Assembly: GCA_016584305.1 (NCBI GenBank)
Contig: JACEEZ010000067.1
Span: forward strand, 113,501 to 177,500
Length of the DNA stretch: 64,000 nt
Direction: 5' to 3'
Source of the DNA: Chionoecetes opilio
Lineage: Eukaryota > Arthropoda > Malacostraca > Decapoda > Majidae
Shown here: one piece after another, positions 36,651-47,975 of the stretch
Numbering within the stretch: position 1 is the stretch's first letter
Layout of the letters: every line of letters starts with the position of its first letter
Made by a program: the position numbers and the translations under genes
The notes under the pieces: generated by a model
The model's database searches: none
What the model was told of the DNA's origin: nothing
Seen by the model: the letters and a program-made list of their open reading frames with translations, nothing else

Positions 36651-39600
36651 CTAAGCCCTTCCCCCTGACTTTGTCGTCACCTGTGTGTCGAACAGTTTCC
36701 TGACAAAGAACACCTGCAAGCTCCCTGCTGCCATGATGGCCACACACTGCAGCACGGACCAATACTGGACATAGGCGTTGTTGCTCAAGAGTAACTGATA
36801 GTCCCGGGATTCCTTGGCCCTTGCTTGACTTTGGAAGAGTAGAATGTCATGGATACGCTGATCCACGCCTTTTATTGAGTGCTGGAAATTTCAAAGGAAT
36901 GTTTACAACAATAGGTTAAAGGAAAAATACAATGGGCATTCATTCAATAAGTCAGCTTAACGAAGTACAAAGAACATTAATTATGACTTGGTGTTCCCTA
37001 TAACTGTTTTGTAAATTAATTTCACATAACTTAGCACAACTCCATTCAAATTGGGCACTACTGTTGTCTTTCAAAGCAAGCACTTCATTGATTAACGTTG
37101 GGCTGTACTCTAGGTCTTACAATTGAAGCTTAGTTATTTAAGTTACTGAGGATGCTCTAATGAAATATAAGAAACATGTAAATATCTGACCTATTTTCCA
37201 TTGTTAGCATTTTCCTGATCACTGGAGACAAAAAATGTCATGCCTTTATCTCCCACTTATCCATTACTTACCCAATATAACCTTGTCTTTTTTTTAAAAT
37301 CATAGTGCCCAGTGTGTTGTTCAGGCTTTGGAATCTGAGACAGAGTTTTGGAAGGAATATCTTTGTGGCACTTCCCTCATGCCTTAACCCCAATCTTTTT
37401 ACTAAATCTACAAGACTGAAGCTGAGGGGAGGGTGACTCATTACCTCACATCCAACCTTGTGGGTGAGATGTTTCTACTAATGTGCACTAAGGAGAAGTG
37501 CACTAAGAAGAAGAAGAAGTGCACTAAGAAGAAGAAGTACACTAAGAAGAAGAAGAAGTGCACTAAGAAGAAGAAGTGCACTGAGAAGAAGAAGAAGTGC
37601 ACTAAGAAGAAGAAGTGCACTGAGAAGAAGAAGTGCACTAAGAAGAAGAAGTGCACTAAGAAGAAGAAGTGCACTGAGAAGAAGAAGTGCACTAAGAAGA
37701 AGAAGTGCACTAAGAAGAAGAAGTGCACTGAGAAGAAGAAGAAGTGCACTGAGAAGAAGAAGAAGTGCACTAAGAAGAAGAAGAAGTGCACTAAGAAGAA
37801 GAAGAAGTGCACTAAGAAGAAGAAGAAGTGCACTAAGAAGAAGAAGAAGAAGTGCACTAAGAAGAAGAAGAAGAAGTGCACTAAGAAGAAGAAGAAGAAG
37901 TGCACTAAGAAGAAGAAGAAGAAGTGCACTACCTGTTACCTCGACTTCCTTTCAAGCTACTGTTCTTTATTAACATTTCTTTTGGTTTCAATTTATCTCT
38001 TACATCATTAAAATTTTACTGAAGTATGTATCTTCTCTAGCAATACTGAACTCAAAACTTATCTATTTTGAACTTGCTACTCTTGAGACACAACTGTTTG
38101 TATTACCTTGAAAATAATACACTACTTATTGTGTAAACTATTCCATACAGCAGACTTAGATACTTACAGTGAAGTTTGTGACGCTGATGTCTAGGTCCTC
38201 CAGTTCTTGTGTATACTTTTCCCACAAATCATATCTGTAGATGGAAGAGAATGCGAATGATAGAGACTCCAATGCTATGCACTCTCTAAACAACAACTTT
38301 CAGTAAAAACAAACCTTCCACACACCTTCACACATTATTTTAACGAAATTTGTGCTCCAGCAATATGTTGATTAAAGTTTACTCTTCACTCAGCTTTATG
38401 AGAAAGGATATTTGTACTGTACTTGTGTTTGTTCATGAGTATATATCCTGTAATACTTAAATACTTCTAAGTAATTTGAAATGAAAAATGACCATTAGAT
38501 AGACATCAATACAAAAATAGCAACTCTGTATGATTTTTAAGCCACTTATTAATACAAAAATAACAAATCTGTATGAATTTAAGCCACTTACTGATACAAA
38601 AAAAGCAACTGAATTTAAGCCACTTATTGATACAAAAATAACAACTCCGTATGAATATAATTAAGCCATCTCAAAGTAAAAGCCTCCAAAGTTACCTGAA
38701 TGTTGTCATATATAAGTTGATGAGTTTAGCAGCAAACCGAGAAAATTGATTATCGATGCACACAGCATAGTAGCCGCCGGTCTGGGAGTTTTCTTCGTAC
38801 TCTGATGATTGCTTCCATGTGTACGGATGAACAATCTCTCCTTTTGGGTTGCGCACAGCCAGGCCAGCCATTCCATCCCCTCCTTTCAAGACCTGATAAA
38901 GCAACGAAATGACTATAGTGTTATAGCTAATAGAATAATATACACAGCCAATATCATCTACATCTATTGGCTACGAATCTGCTGGCCCTGGTTCGAATCC
39001 GGGCCAGGGCAAGTCGGCGACCAGCCAAACCAGCTGTTCTTCCTTCCTTTCGGGGTTGATAAATGAGTACCTGGGGTAACCTGGGGAAGGTTACTGTGGT
39101 AACCCGGGTGTCACACTAGCCCTGTGTCCCGGGGTAACGGGTCCTCACCCACCACAGGCTCCAAGGGCTAATGCCACGGAGATGAGCACCAAATGCCACG
39201 CGCAGCTTAGCGTATGCTCCCATCTCTACCTTTATCTTTCTGTTTAATGTCAAATTTTCCCATACTAATGTCTTATGAGGTTAGACGATTGATGATACGC
39301 TTCCAATTCTATTGCCGCCGTTCATCATTTATTTTGTGGCATGAGTTTTACAACTCGTATGCTCTTCTTGACAGGAATGTACAGAGCCAATACCTGTAGG
39401 TATGCATATGCAATGCAATGTGTAATCAATTGTGTAATGCCTATAATGTGTTAATGCCTATGCAATTTTTTTTACGCCACACAATATCATGATGATAGAG
39501 CCTAACACCTCCTCAGTTAAAACATGATACAGTAATCTCCCGTTTTTCCGTCATTATAATATCCGTGCTAATGTCGTGCGACGTTATATAGCGCCAGCAA

Positions 39601-42179
39601 TTCGGCTGTATTAAAACACTATCCGTCCATGTGATCCATTATCCGGCGAAAATTCTGGCGCTTTTTGTGGATATGTGAATATTACAACAGACAGTCACAC
39701 ATACCATGTATAATGTAATACCAGTCACATATATTTCCCACACCTTATATTAAACCTTATGCTCATATGTTATGTAGCAACACTGTAACCCGACGGCAAC
39801 AGTGCACCGCCCTGCGAGGCATTATATATTACCAGTTAGTTGAACGCATCCTGGCAGGCCGCTAACACCAGCCCCCCGTCGGTGGTCCTCTGTACCCTTG
39901 CTGTAACCCAGATAAGACCTTAAGGAAGAAACCCTCATTTCCTTCAAAGAACCTACTCTCATCACTGCATTCTTACCCCACACTTATTTTGGCGCGATGC
40001 ACCAAACGTCTTTTCACCGAATAATTCGGTAATATACTGTTCTAGCCATTATCATTATTACTGCTATCATCATTTTCACTGGTTATTATTGGGTTCATGG
40101 GCGCCGGTGGGGCCTAGGGGGGTAGTGATTATAATCCATCTGTTGATGTTATCCGGCAAGGTCTATGCTGCTATGCGCCGGATAAACGGGAGATTACTGT
40201 AGTCATTTTCACAAGACACTCGGAGGAATAACGTTACCATTATCATAAAAGTTTATCAATCTTAGCGATTAGGATATCTGACAATTTAACTATCGGGTAT
40301 TTCGTCTGCTTTGAATCAATTTCCCCCCAGGAAGTTTCTATGAAAAATTATATTATTATACCGTAGTATACCTTTGTGAGAATGTGATATGCCATTCTAA
40401 ATAAATTGAAAGGCATTGAGTCAATTATTATGGCAAAAATAATCAGGGTAGTAATAATAAGTGTTCCTGTAGCTATACTAGTAATAGTGTTGAACGTGGA
40501 AGTAATTATAACTGTTGTAGCTATAGTAGTATTGGTAATAATACTGTAGTAGTTACATCATTCCTTGTACTTTCTTTTTAATACTTAGATTTTTTAACCA
40601 TTCAAGTATACTACCCATAATAATAGACTGCTTTCAAGAGTTATTTTTTATGGAAAGTATATGATCATGCAGTCATCAATATAAACTCTTATAAAAAGAA
40701 TGCAGAAATTAAACAGAAAATATGAATCTCAAAATAAATACAAGAGACCACTTGTGAACCCATCAACATCCTTTTTTTGCAATTAATACTTATAACTGGT
40801 AATGGAAATAGTGGTTATTGCTTAAACAATCAGATTACTTTGTATATAAGTACCTAAATAACACAATGGGTGATAAAAGTCAGGTTATCAAATACAGAAT
40901 CATAGATAACACAGTGAGTTATGAGACAGTCAGGTTATAAGAACATAAGAAAATAAGGAAGCTACAAGAGGCCGTGAGACCTACACGAGGTAGTTCCTGT
41001 TACTTAACTCTACCTATATCCACCTCTCTTCCCCATCCATGAATTTATCCAGACTCCTTTTAAAGACCCCAATAGACTCCGCATTGACCACCTGACGACT
41101 GAGTCCATTCCAATCATTCACCACCCTATTTGTCAACCAGTTTCTCCCAATTTCCTTTTTAAATCTACGCTTTTCCAGCTTGAATCCGTTACTTCTTGTT
41201 CTACCCTGCTTACTAGCCGTAAGAACTTTTCCTACATCGCCTTTATTGCATCCCTTTAACCACTTAAAAACTTCTATCCGATCGCCCCTTACTCTACGCC
41301 TCTCGAGTGAGTGTAAATTTAATAGCTTCAATCTCTTCTCATAACTAAAGTTACGCATCCCATGAATAATTTTCGTCATCCTTCTCTGGACTGATTCTAA
41401 CAAGGCTATATCCATCCTGTAATACAGAGACCAAAACTGCACCGCATAGTCTAGGTGAGGTCTGACTAGAGCCAAATAAAGCTTTAGAATAACCTCAGCA
41501 CTTCTACTTTTAACACTCCTGGTAATAAATCCTAACACCCTGTTAGCTCGATTTCTAGCCTCAATACATTGATTCCTAGGACGGAGGTTACCCGCACCCC
41601 CAGATCTTTCTCACCCTCTGATCTTTTCAGCGATACATTGCGTATGGCGTACCTATTACCAGGATTTTTCCTACCAACATTCATTATGCTACACTTATCA
41701 ATATTAAATTCCATCTGCCATCTATCTACCACTCATTTATCAAATACAGAATACCTAGATAACACTATTAACACAGTGAGTGATAAGATTAGGTTATCAG
41801 ATACAGAATACCTAGAAAACACAGCGGGTGATAAGACAGTCAGGTTATCAGATATAGAAGACGTAGACTAGATAACACAGCGGGTGATAAGACAGTCAGG
41901 TTATCAAATACAGAATACCTAGATAACACAGTAGGTGATAAAGTCCGGTTAATAATACAACACAGTTAATAAAAAGGCAAAACTCACCTGCATATTCACG
42001 TAAATGGTAGCGGCCGGATGCACATATTGGTAGTAACAGTCCTCTTTCCCTGCATCAATGTGAACCTTGTACTCCATGGCTATTCCAGGTGCGTTGTCAA
42101 AAGCCCAGTCCTCAGTGGCTCTCACGGTGAGGATGAAGAGGAGGAAAGCTAAGGTCAGATAGGTCCTCCATATGGCCAT
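36651..42179 (-). CDS. loj: p24 family cargo receptor (TMED, logjam/TMED6-like), four exons
   Basis: Exons 42179-41988, 38892-38696, 38234-38168 and 36881-36651 join in phase to 687 bases, 228 residues. p24 proteins are type I membrane proteins of COPI and COPII vesicles that select cargo between ER and Golgi. Seen here: a signal peptide of about 21 residues (LAFLLFILTVRA), a GOLD domain with its paired cysteines Cys48 and Cys109 (CYYQYV and YYAVCIDNQ), a coiled-coil region in exon 3 and the start of exon 4, a transmembrane helix within WSVLQCVAIMAAGSLQVFFV and a short cytosolic tail starting RKLF. The FF of the tail motif is present, but a dilysine ER-retrieval signal at the very end is not. 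The pattern ESRDYQLLLSNNAYVQ resembles Drosophila logjam, hence the tentative symbol. Intron 1 (3.1 kb) and intron 3 hold many repeats. Confidence 0.92.
37488..37935. repeat. AAGAAGTGCACT minisatellite in TMED intron 3
   Basis: About 22 units of 15 to 24 bp, each TGCACTAAG or TGCACTGAG followed by three to six AAG triplets. Read in the sense of TMED, every unit becomes a pyrimidine tract ending in TAG or CAG before TGCA, which imitates a 3' splice site. The Lys/Cys/Thr-rich plus-strand translation is an artefact of the repeat. Confidence 0.9.
38965..39238 (+). repeat. tRNA-derived SINE (main family), 5'-truncated, TMED intron 1
   Basis: Lacks the A box and starts at GGCTACGAATCTGC. The B box (GGTTCGAATCC) and the whole body to TTAGCGTATGCTCCCATC are kept. 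Antisense to TMED. Confidence 0.82.
39530..40199. mobile_element. pogo/Tigger-type MITE in TMED intron 1
   Basis: Inverted termini CAGTAATCTCCCGTTT (39530 on) and AAACGGGAGATTACTG (ending 40199) are flanked by TA. ATCCGG motifs repeat inside both ends. 670 bp, no transposase. Confidence 0.85.
40851..40937. repeat. Minisatellite, left part (unit about 50 bp)
   Basis: Units contain GATAACACAGTGGGTGATAA and CAGGTTATCAAATACAGAAT. The array is interrupted by the LINE at 40936-41735 and continues at 41737-41950. Confidence 0.75.
40936..41735 (-). mobile_element. CR1/L2-like LINE 3' portion in TMED intron 1
   Basis: Minus-strand frames 41732-41532 and 41538-41014 encode the end of the reverse transcriptase: DRWQMEFNIDKCSIMNVG, EKDLGVRV, then RPHLDYAVQFWS, ESVQRRMTKIIHGMRNFSYE and NRVVNDWNGLSRQVVNAES. 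One frame break separates them. Sense orientation within TMED. The 3' tail CTTATTTTCTTATGTTCTTA is at its low-coordinate end. It has inserted into a minisatellite. Confidence 0.88.
41737..41950. repeat. Minisatellite, right part
   Basis: Four imperfect units of GATAACACAGCGGGTGATAA with CAGGTTATCAGATA or CAGGTTATCAAATA. Same unit as at 40851-40937. It ends about 30 bp from the TMED exon 1 donor. Confidence 0.75.
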
Positions 42180-43903
42180 GTCTGCGGCGTCTTGTCGAGG
42201 GAAAGTTTTTGTTTACCTTCTGAAGTTCTGTTTCTGACACCTGTGGCACACGTGTTGCTGTTGTTGTTCTTGTACTTTTTCTATATATCTATCTATTTTT
42301 TTTCTCCTTCACCCAGCCCAGGTTTGACCTATTATAGAAGCTGGGACTTTTATATTCTTGAAAAAGTAATAGTGTACCTCTGAAATAAAAAGTTTGCACA
42401 AGAAATAAATTATAGTTCTACCATCGTGTAGAGGGGAAAAATAGATGCATTTAGGTAAATGTAGGCGTTAAAAAGTGTTGAACTAAAACCGATCTTACCC
42501 TTTTTTTTTACCTTATCACTTTCTTCAACATCATCCCATTTTCGTTCTTCTTTCTACGATCCTTGCCTGTGGTTATTAATTTCTTCTTCATCATAATTCA
42601 AAACCCTCGAATTAATGGACAGTATCAAATTTATATTATCACAGTCTATGATTGAAAAATAATACGGGCCCAATCGAAGAAAGAGCGCGATAATGCGATT
42701 TGTTTACGGTGTGTGAAGACAAGCCAACGGGATATAGGATTTTCGTTCGCCTCACCTGTGTCTCCCTGCCTGTGATAGCATCAAAGGACCAGGGCTCACA
42801 TTGTTCCTCAAGGGATCCTCGCAGCCCTAAATAACACCAACACCAAGGTAGTTCTTAGCAGCCAAACAACAAGCCAAAGGAGAGACAGGCAGGTCATAGG
42901 TAGGTACTAGGGTGGAAGCAAGGAAGCAAGAGAACGTTCTCTAGGTAGCTTCCTTGGGTGGAAGGCAGCACCCCATGTTCCAGGGTTTATGGAACTGTCG
43001 CCGTTGGGAATTCTCGCCGAAACACCGACCGAGAACTCTCGCCGACGTGGACATTTAAACTTAACCTAACTGATCAATCTATTGCTAGTATTTCGTCTCT
43101 GACTGCAGAAACACGTGTAAAACCTGATTAAATGTCTTATATTGAGTTCTGTAATATCAAGAATTGGAACACTCGCCGACGGCGACGAGAGTTCTGATCG
43201 GCGACAGTTCCAAGTACCGTCTCCAGTCACGTCAGTCCTCAAATAAGAGCAAAAGGCTGCATTTTGCAATATCTTGAGTTATAAGGGAGGATTATGGAAA
43301 TGTCATCGACCGGAACTCTCGTTCTCGTTGAAACATGAACCGAAAACTCATCGACGGTGATATTTGGCGACATGCATTTGTAGACATGGAAATTTAGTAA
43401 AATTCTAGAGTAGCTACTTTCCCACCTTTATTATTGTTGTTTTCCTACAGACTTTCACAGATCCGTTCAGATACCTCTAATAAAAATAATTAATTGAACT
43501 CTGGGTTAGAACTAGTCAGTGATTAATTACCATTTATTTGTATCAAAACATGATAAACAATTGTATTTCGGGGAGAATATTACCATTAAAGCATAATATA
43601 AAAGTAATGTATTATCATCCTACCTCTAATTATCACCATCAATACTCTTATTATCTCTCATATGCTGTAACTAAGGTATTTCAATGGAAAACTCATCTTA
43701 CTTTTCATGGTAACCGCTAGCCGGTTACCGATCAGGTGACCGAGGTAACAGTACCAGGTATTGGTAACCGCTAGATTGGGTGTTACCGGGTAGGGTCCTA
43801 CCTATTTAAGTAGAAAGTTTTTTTTAATCACAATATGTACTCACCTGATATTCCAAAGAAGCAAATCACTAATATCATTCTGTATTTTCAGGGCACGTCA
43901 CTT
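42180..43903. other. Divergent intergenic region between TMED and OGG1
   Basis: Should hold the promoters of both genes. No TATA box can be placed with confidence. It contains a short MITE at 42991-43211. A possible acceptor TGTATTTTCAG ends at about 43891, so OGG1 may have a 5' UTR intron here. Confidence 0.5.
42991..43211. mobile_element. Short MITE with GGAACTGTCGCC termini
   Basis: Inverted ends GGAACTGTCGCCG and CGGCGACAGTTCC, with further inverted GAGAACTCTCGCCG and CGACGAGAGTTC inside. 221 bp, non-coding. No clear target duplication, superfamily unknown. Confidence 0.6.
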
Positions 43904-43997
43904 CTACAAGGACCACTACAAGGACCACTACAAGGACCACTACAAGGACCACTACAAGAACCACTACAAGGACCACTACAAGGACCACTACAAGACC
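43904..43997 (+). repeat. 12-bp tandem repeat ACAAGGACCACT
   Basis: About eight units of ACAAGGACCACT, one with a G-to-A change, end about 45 bases before the OGG1 start codon and so are likely in its 5' UTR. They are not in frame with OGG1. Confidence 0.85.
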
Positions 43998-44043
43998 TTA
44001 AAATCAAGAAAGAATATTAGTCCTAAGCACACATGGAAGGAGA

Positions 44044-46725
44044 ATGTCATCTGCCATAAAGCTATATACTCTCGCGTGTCCCAAGTCAGAACTACAGCTT
44101 CGTGTAACTCTTCAGTGTGGACAGTCATTCCGGTGAGACTCAACGCATGTGGTGGCTGCCAGACCTATTATTGTCATTATTGTGACCTGTCTGTACTTAC
44201 CGCTAAATAATTAGCTTTAGTTCCAAAAGATGCTGAGTCTATCAATTGGCATGTAGCTCATAGAGGTCAGTGGTGAGTTCCAGTAGCAATAATCCAAAGT
44301 CTGATGCCAATGTTGCAGCATAATAAAGAATGATCAGACTTCCCAATATCAGTGGGACAGTTCCAATCTTTTTACAGTAAATAGTACCAGCAGCAGTCTT
44401 TTCATCATCTTGCTGTGTTATCCATTGTAGCATAATCAGGTAACCACACACTGGGTTGAAATGATAATGGGCATGTCAGTTTACTCTATGATATGTGGTT
44501 TATCACATAAAGAAGAGAGTAACTCAATAGAAGATGGCATGTGGACTGAGTTTGCCTACCATTGATCTGTAAACTAGTTTTGATATATTTCAGGTGGCGA
44601 GAAATCAGCCCAGGGAAGTGGCGAGGAGTCATCGGGCACAAGGTGTGGACCCTCACTCAGGATGACTCGCATGTGCACTACCACACTCATCCCGGGACTG
44701 CAGAGGGTGGTGGAGGCAACCGACCAAAATCCAAACCAAAGACAAAGCGTACAAATCAGACATACGTCAGTCATGAAAAATCAGAGGCAGTGCTGAGAGA
44801 CTATTTTCGATTAGATTTTTCCCTGGAAAGCTTGTACAATGATTGGAAAAAGGCAGATGCAAACTTTAATTCGGTGTGCTCTGAATTTACTGGTATTCGT
44901 ATGCTGAATCAAGACCCTGTCGAAAATGTGTTTTCATTTATTTGCTCTTCAAACAATAATATCCAAAGGTAGGAAAATATATTGTGCATGAGATAGAGTC
45001 AGGGGTAATAATGTATATTTACCTATAATGGCCCTTCTTCAACAAACCACATGATCATATCTTTCATTTCCAGGATATCCATGCTTGTTGAACGTCTGTG
45101 TCAGCTGTATGGCACTGAGATTGGCAGTGTTGATGGCACTACCTGGCACTCCTTCCCCGTGGTGTCTGCACTGGCCGGTGAGGGCGTGGAGGAAACACTC
45201 AGGGCACAAGGCTTTGGCTACAGGTGACACTCATGGGGTTTCTCTTTTGCTTTCAAATCTTAATATTCAATGAAACTGTGAAAGAAAATTATTATAGATT
45301 TAACATTACAAATATCGGTATAGAAAATAAAATGTGCTTAATCTTAATTCATAAACCATAAAGGCTGAAGAGTGATGTGCTAAGTGTGGTGGTTATGTTA
45401 TGAACCTGTTAAGTGAAGTGAGGTGGTTATGTTTTGAACCTGAAATCTGTCAGTGAATGGATAAAGGATTGTTTTTGGTCTGGTGTAGATTCTAGCTTCT
45501 GTTTTCAATACCACATATTTAGTGAAAATATTATGATAATTGTCATGGTTATAAGATGCAGTAGTGTAACTTGTGTATGTATGTGCTTCATGATTCACAG
45601 AGCCAAATTCATCCACAAATCCGCCCAGATGATAATGGAGAGAGGCGGTGAGGCTTGGCTTCACTCTCTGAGGTCATTAACATATGAAGAATGTCATGAC
45701 CAGTTGATAACCCTCCACGGCATTGGTGCAAAAGTAAAAAGTTTATAGATTCTCTCTGCAAATCCTCTGTAATATATTCTGAAGTATGTGCTTTGCCTTT
45801 CAATTATTTTTATTAATGATTCCGTTTAATTAGAATGTTAATACTTATTTTATGTGATTCATAGGTTAGTGACTGTATCTGCCTGATGTCCATGGGTCAC
45901 CTGAGTGCCATCCCAGTGGACACACACGTGTTCCAGATTGCAGCGAGAGACTACCTGCCTCACCTGCACTCCTGCAAAACCGTTACCAAGAAGGTGTACC
46001 AGGAAATAGCTGACCACTTTCGCATGGTGTTTGGTGAATATGCCGGATGGGCCCATTCTGTAAGTTTAAACCTGTGTCCTTCATATGGTTTACGTGTCAA
46101 TGAATCCTCCACTCTACACACTTTTATTACAGTATTCACTAAAGAGAAAACAAGGACAGAAAAATGCTAATTTGATTATTTTGTGGTAGCTACAGTCAAC
46201 AGTAGGTCTTGTATTACCCCTGACATGTAGGCTTTCTGATACTGTTTGCAAGTATTATATTACGTAGGCTTTTTGATACTGTTTGCAAGTATTATATTAC
46301 GTAGGCTTTTTGATACTGTTTGCAAGTATTATATTACGTAGGCTTTTTGATACTGTTTGCAAGTATTATATTACATAGGCTTTACGTTGAAAGGTGTTAT
46401 ATGGGAAAAAACAAATTAATTAATATACAGTACATCAAATGTCCCATATCAACTACTGAGCGGTTTATTCTAGACCCTTAACTGTGTAGTATTTTTAGAG
46501 CCTTTTTCTTCCCAGATTAGAAAGATAAGTATGAAAGTAATTTAAAGTTAACATACAGTTATATCTGATATCATTTTCAACTCCTGAAATGCCTCCACTC
46601 TTAATTTTTTTATGTTTACTTATTTGCAGGTATTGTTTAGTGCAGATCTGAAGAGATTCGAAAATATGAAATCCCAAGATAGACCTACAAAAAAGCAGAA
46701 AACCAAACACAGTCGTGCAAGATAG
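44044..46725 (+). CDS. OGG1: 8-oxoguanine DNA glycosylase, six exons
   Basis: Exons 44044-44132, 44594-44968, 45074-45223, 45601-45733, 45865-46059 and 46630-46725 join in phase to 1038 bases, 345 residues. The enzyme removes 8-oxoguanine opposite cytosine and nicks the strand by beta-elimination, starting base excision repair. Seen here: CPKSELQLRVTLQCGQSFRW at the N-terminus, DPVENVFSFICSSNNN, the helix-hairpin-helix LHGIGAKVSDC with catalytic Lys249, PVDTHVF with Asp268, and YAGWAHSVLFSADL near the end. Both catalytic residues fall at the same numbers as in the human enzyme. A basic insert after the N-terminal domain (RPKSKPKTKR) and the C-terminal KKQKTKH could be nuclear signals. The residue matching human Gln315, which contacts 8-oxoguanine, is His here. 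The start was chosen because the frame and homology begin there; an ATG at 44033 is out of frame. Confidence 0.97.
46227..46374 (+). repeat. 37-bp tandem repeat, four copies, OGG1 intron 5
   Basis: Units begin GTAGGCTTTTTGATACTGTT and end CAAGTATTATATTAC. Copies are nearly identical, so the array is recent. Confidence 0.9.
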
Positions 46726-46855
46726 AAGTTGATGTAATTGCTACAAAGAGGCCGGTCTCCATGGCTATATAATGCAGCAAGAAGTATTTGAAGAATCAAA
46801 AACACACACCTGTTTGTACTACTATCATACCATATCATATATATCATATATCAAC

Positions 46856-47130
46856 GCACCTCCGTGGTGCAGTGGCTAGCACGCCTGGCTACGAATTCGC
46901 GGGTCCATGTTCGATGCCCAGCCAGGGCAGTTGGCATGCAACCCAACCAGCTGATCATCCATCCTTTCGGAATTGTTCGATAAATGGTTATCTGGGGAAA
47001 CCTGGGGAAGGTAACTGTGGTAGCGTCGTGTGTCGTTAGGTAGCGGGTTGTCGCCCATCACAGGCTCAAGGGCTAATGCGACGGAGATTGGCACCGAGGC
47101 CTCGCACAGCTTAGCGTATGCCCCCATATA
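46856..47130 (+). repeat. tRNA-derived SINE (main family) downstream of OGG1
   Basis: Full copy: A box TGGTGCAGTGGCTAGCA, B box GTTCGATGCCC (changed), body TTATCTGGGGAAACCTGGGG, end TTAGCGTATGCCCCCATA and a (TA)n tail at 47127-47147. It starts 130 bp after the OGG1 stop, so it may be in the 3' UTR. Confidence 0.85.
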
Positions 47131-47147
47131 TATATATATATATATAT

Positions 47148-47689
47148 CAGGACATACCACTGATGATGGCAGCCTGTACCAGCTGACATTATGTACCTGT
47201 AATGCATGTGAGCTTAGTTTATAAGTTAAAACTTGAAATGTGTTGTGAAATTTATTAATTGTAATTATTGTTATAAATGATTAATTATTATGTTGTCATC
47301 CTTAATATGAAAGTAGAGATTAAACCAAGGCCAGAAATATTTCATACCAACATGAAGTTTATTTGTGACAATTGTTGATAATGGTTTAGATTTTTCTTAC
47401 AGTTTTGCCTGTTTGCCACCTTCAAATGGCATGAAGTAGACCATGTTTAATTTTTTGTAACACAAACAAACATAGAGGAGCACAGGATTGCTTGTCTTAT
47501 TCTGGATTGACAAGCTTTTTATTTCTCTTGTTTAGAGAGTTCTTAGTTACTGTTACCTATGTGATCTCTTACCTGGGTGCTGACATTTGTTCGTTAAGAT
47601 ACGCATATTTAACACTAGAGAACACTAGAAAATGTGTCCTCTGCTGATGTAAGAGAGCGTTATATTTATAAGTTTGCTAGTTGAGACTG
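47148..47689. other. Intergenic, no gene seen
   Basis: AT-rich sequence without recognisable coding or repeat content; the OGG1 polyadenylation site may lie here (ATTAAA near 47321). Confidence 0.45.
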
Positions 47690-47975
47690 AGTCGCCTCCA
47701 TGGTTAGCATGCCTAGCTATGAATCTGCAGGCCCTGGTTCGAATCCAGGCCAGGGCAAGTCAGCAACCAGCCAATCCAGCTGTTCTTCCTCCCTTTCGGG
47801 GTTGATAAATGGGTACCTGGGGAAACCTGGGGAAGGTAACTGTGTTAATCCGGATGTCACACTAGTTCTGTGTCCCGGGGTAACAGTTCCTCACCCACCA
47901 CAGGCTCAAAGGGGTAATGCTATGGAGATGAGCACCGAAGGCCACGTGCAGCATAGCCATCTTTACCTTAGTTGA
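47690..47975 (+). repeat. tRNA-derived SINE (main family)
   Basis: Head shortened in the A-box region (CCATGGTTAGCATGCC). B box GGTTCGAATCC and body GATAAATGGGTACCTGGGG are intact. It ends near CAGCATAGCCATCTTTACC. Confidence 0.85.

Noticed and set aside
37433..38011. Lys/Cys/Thr-rich open frame of 192 codons on the plus strand
   Set aside because: It is the translation of a minisatellite in a TMED intron, with the unit period matching the repeat.
43904..43997. CRISPR-like repeat array
   Set aside because: Short 12-bp units without spacers, in a eukaryotic 5' leader.
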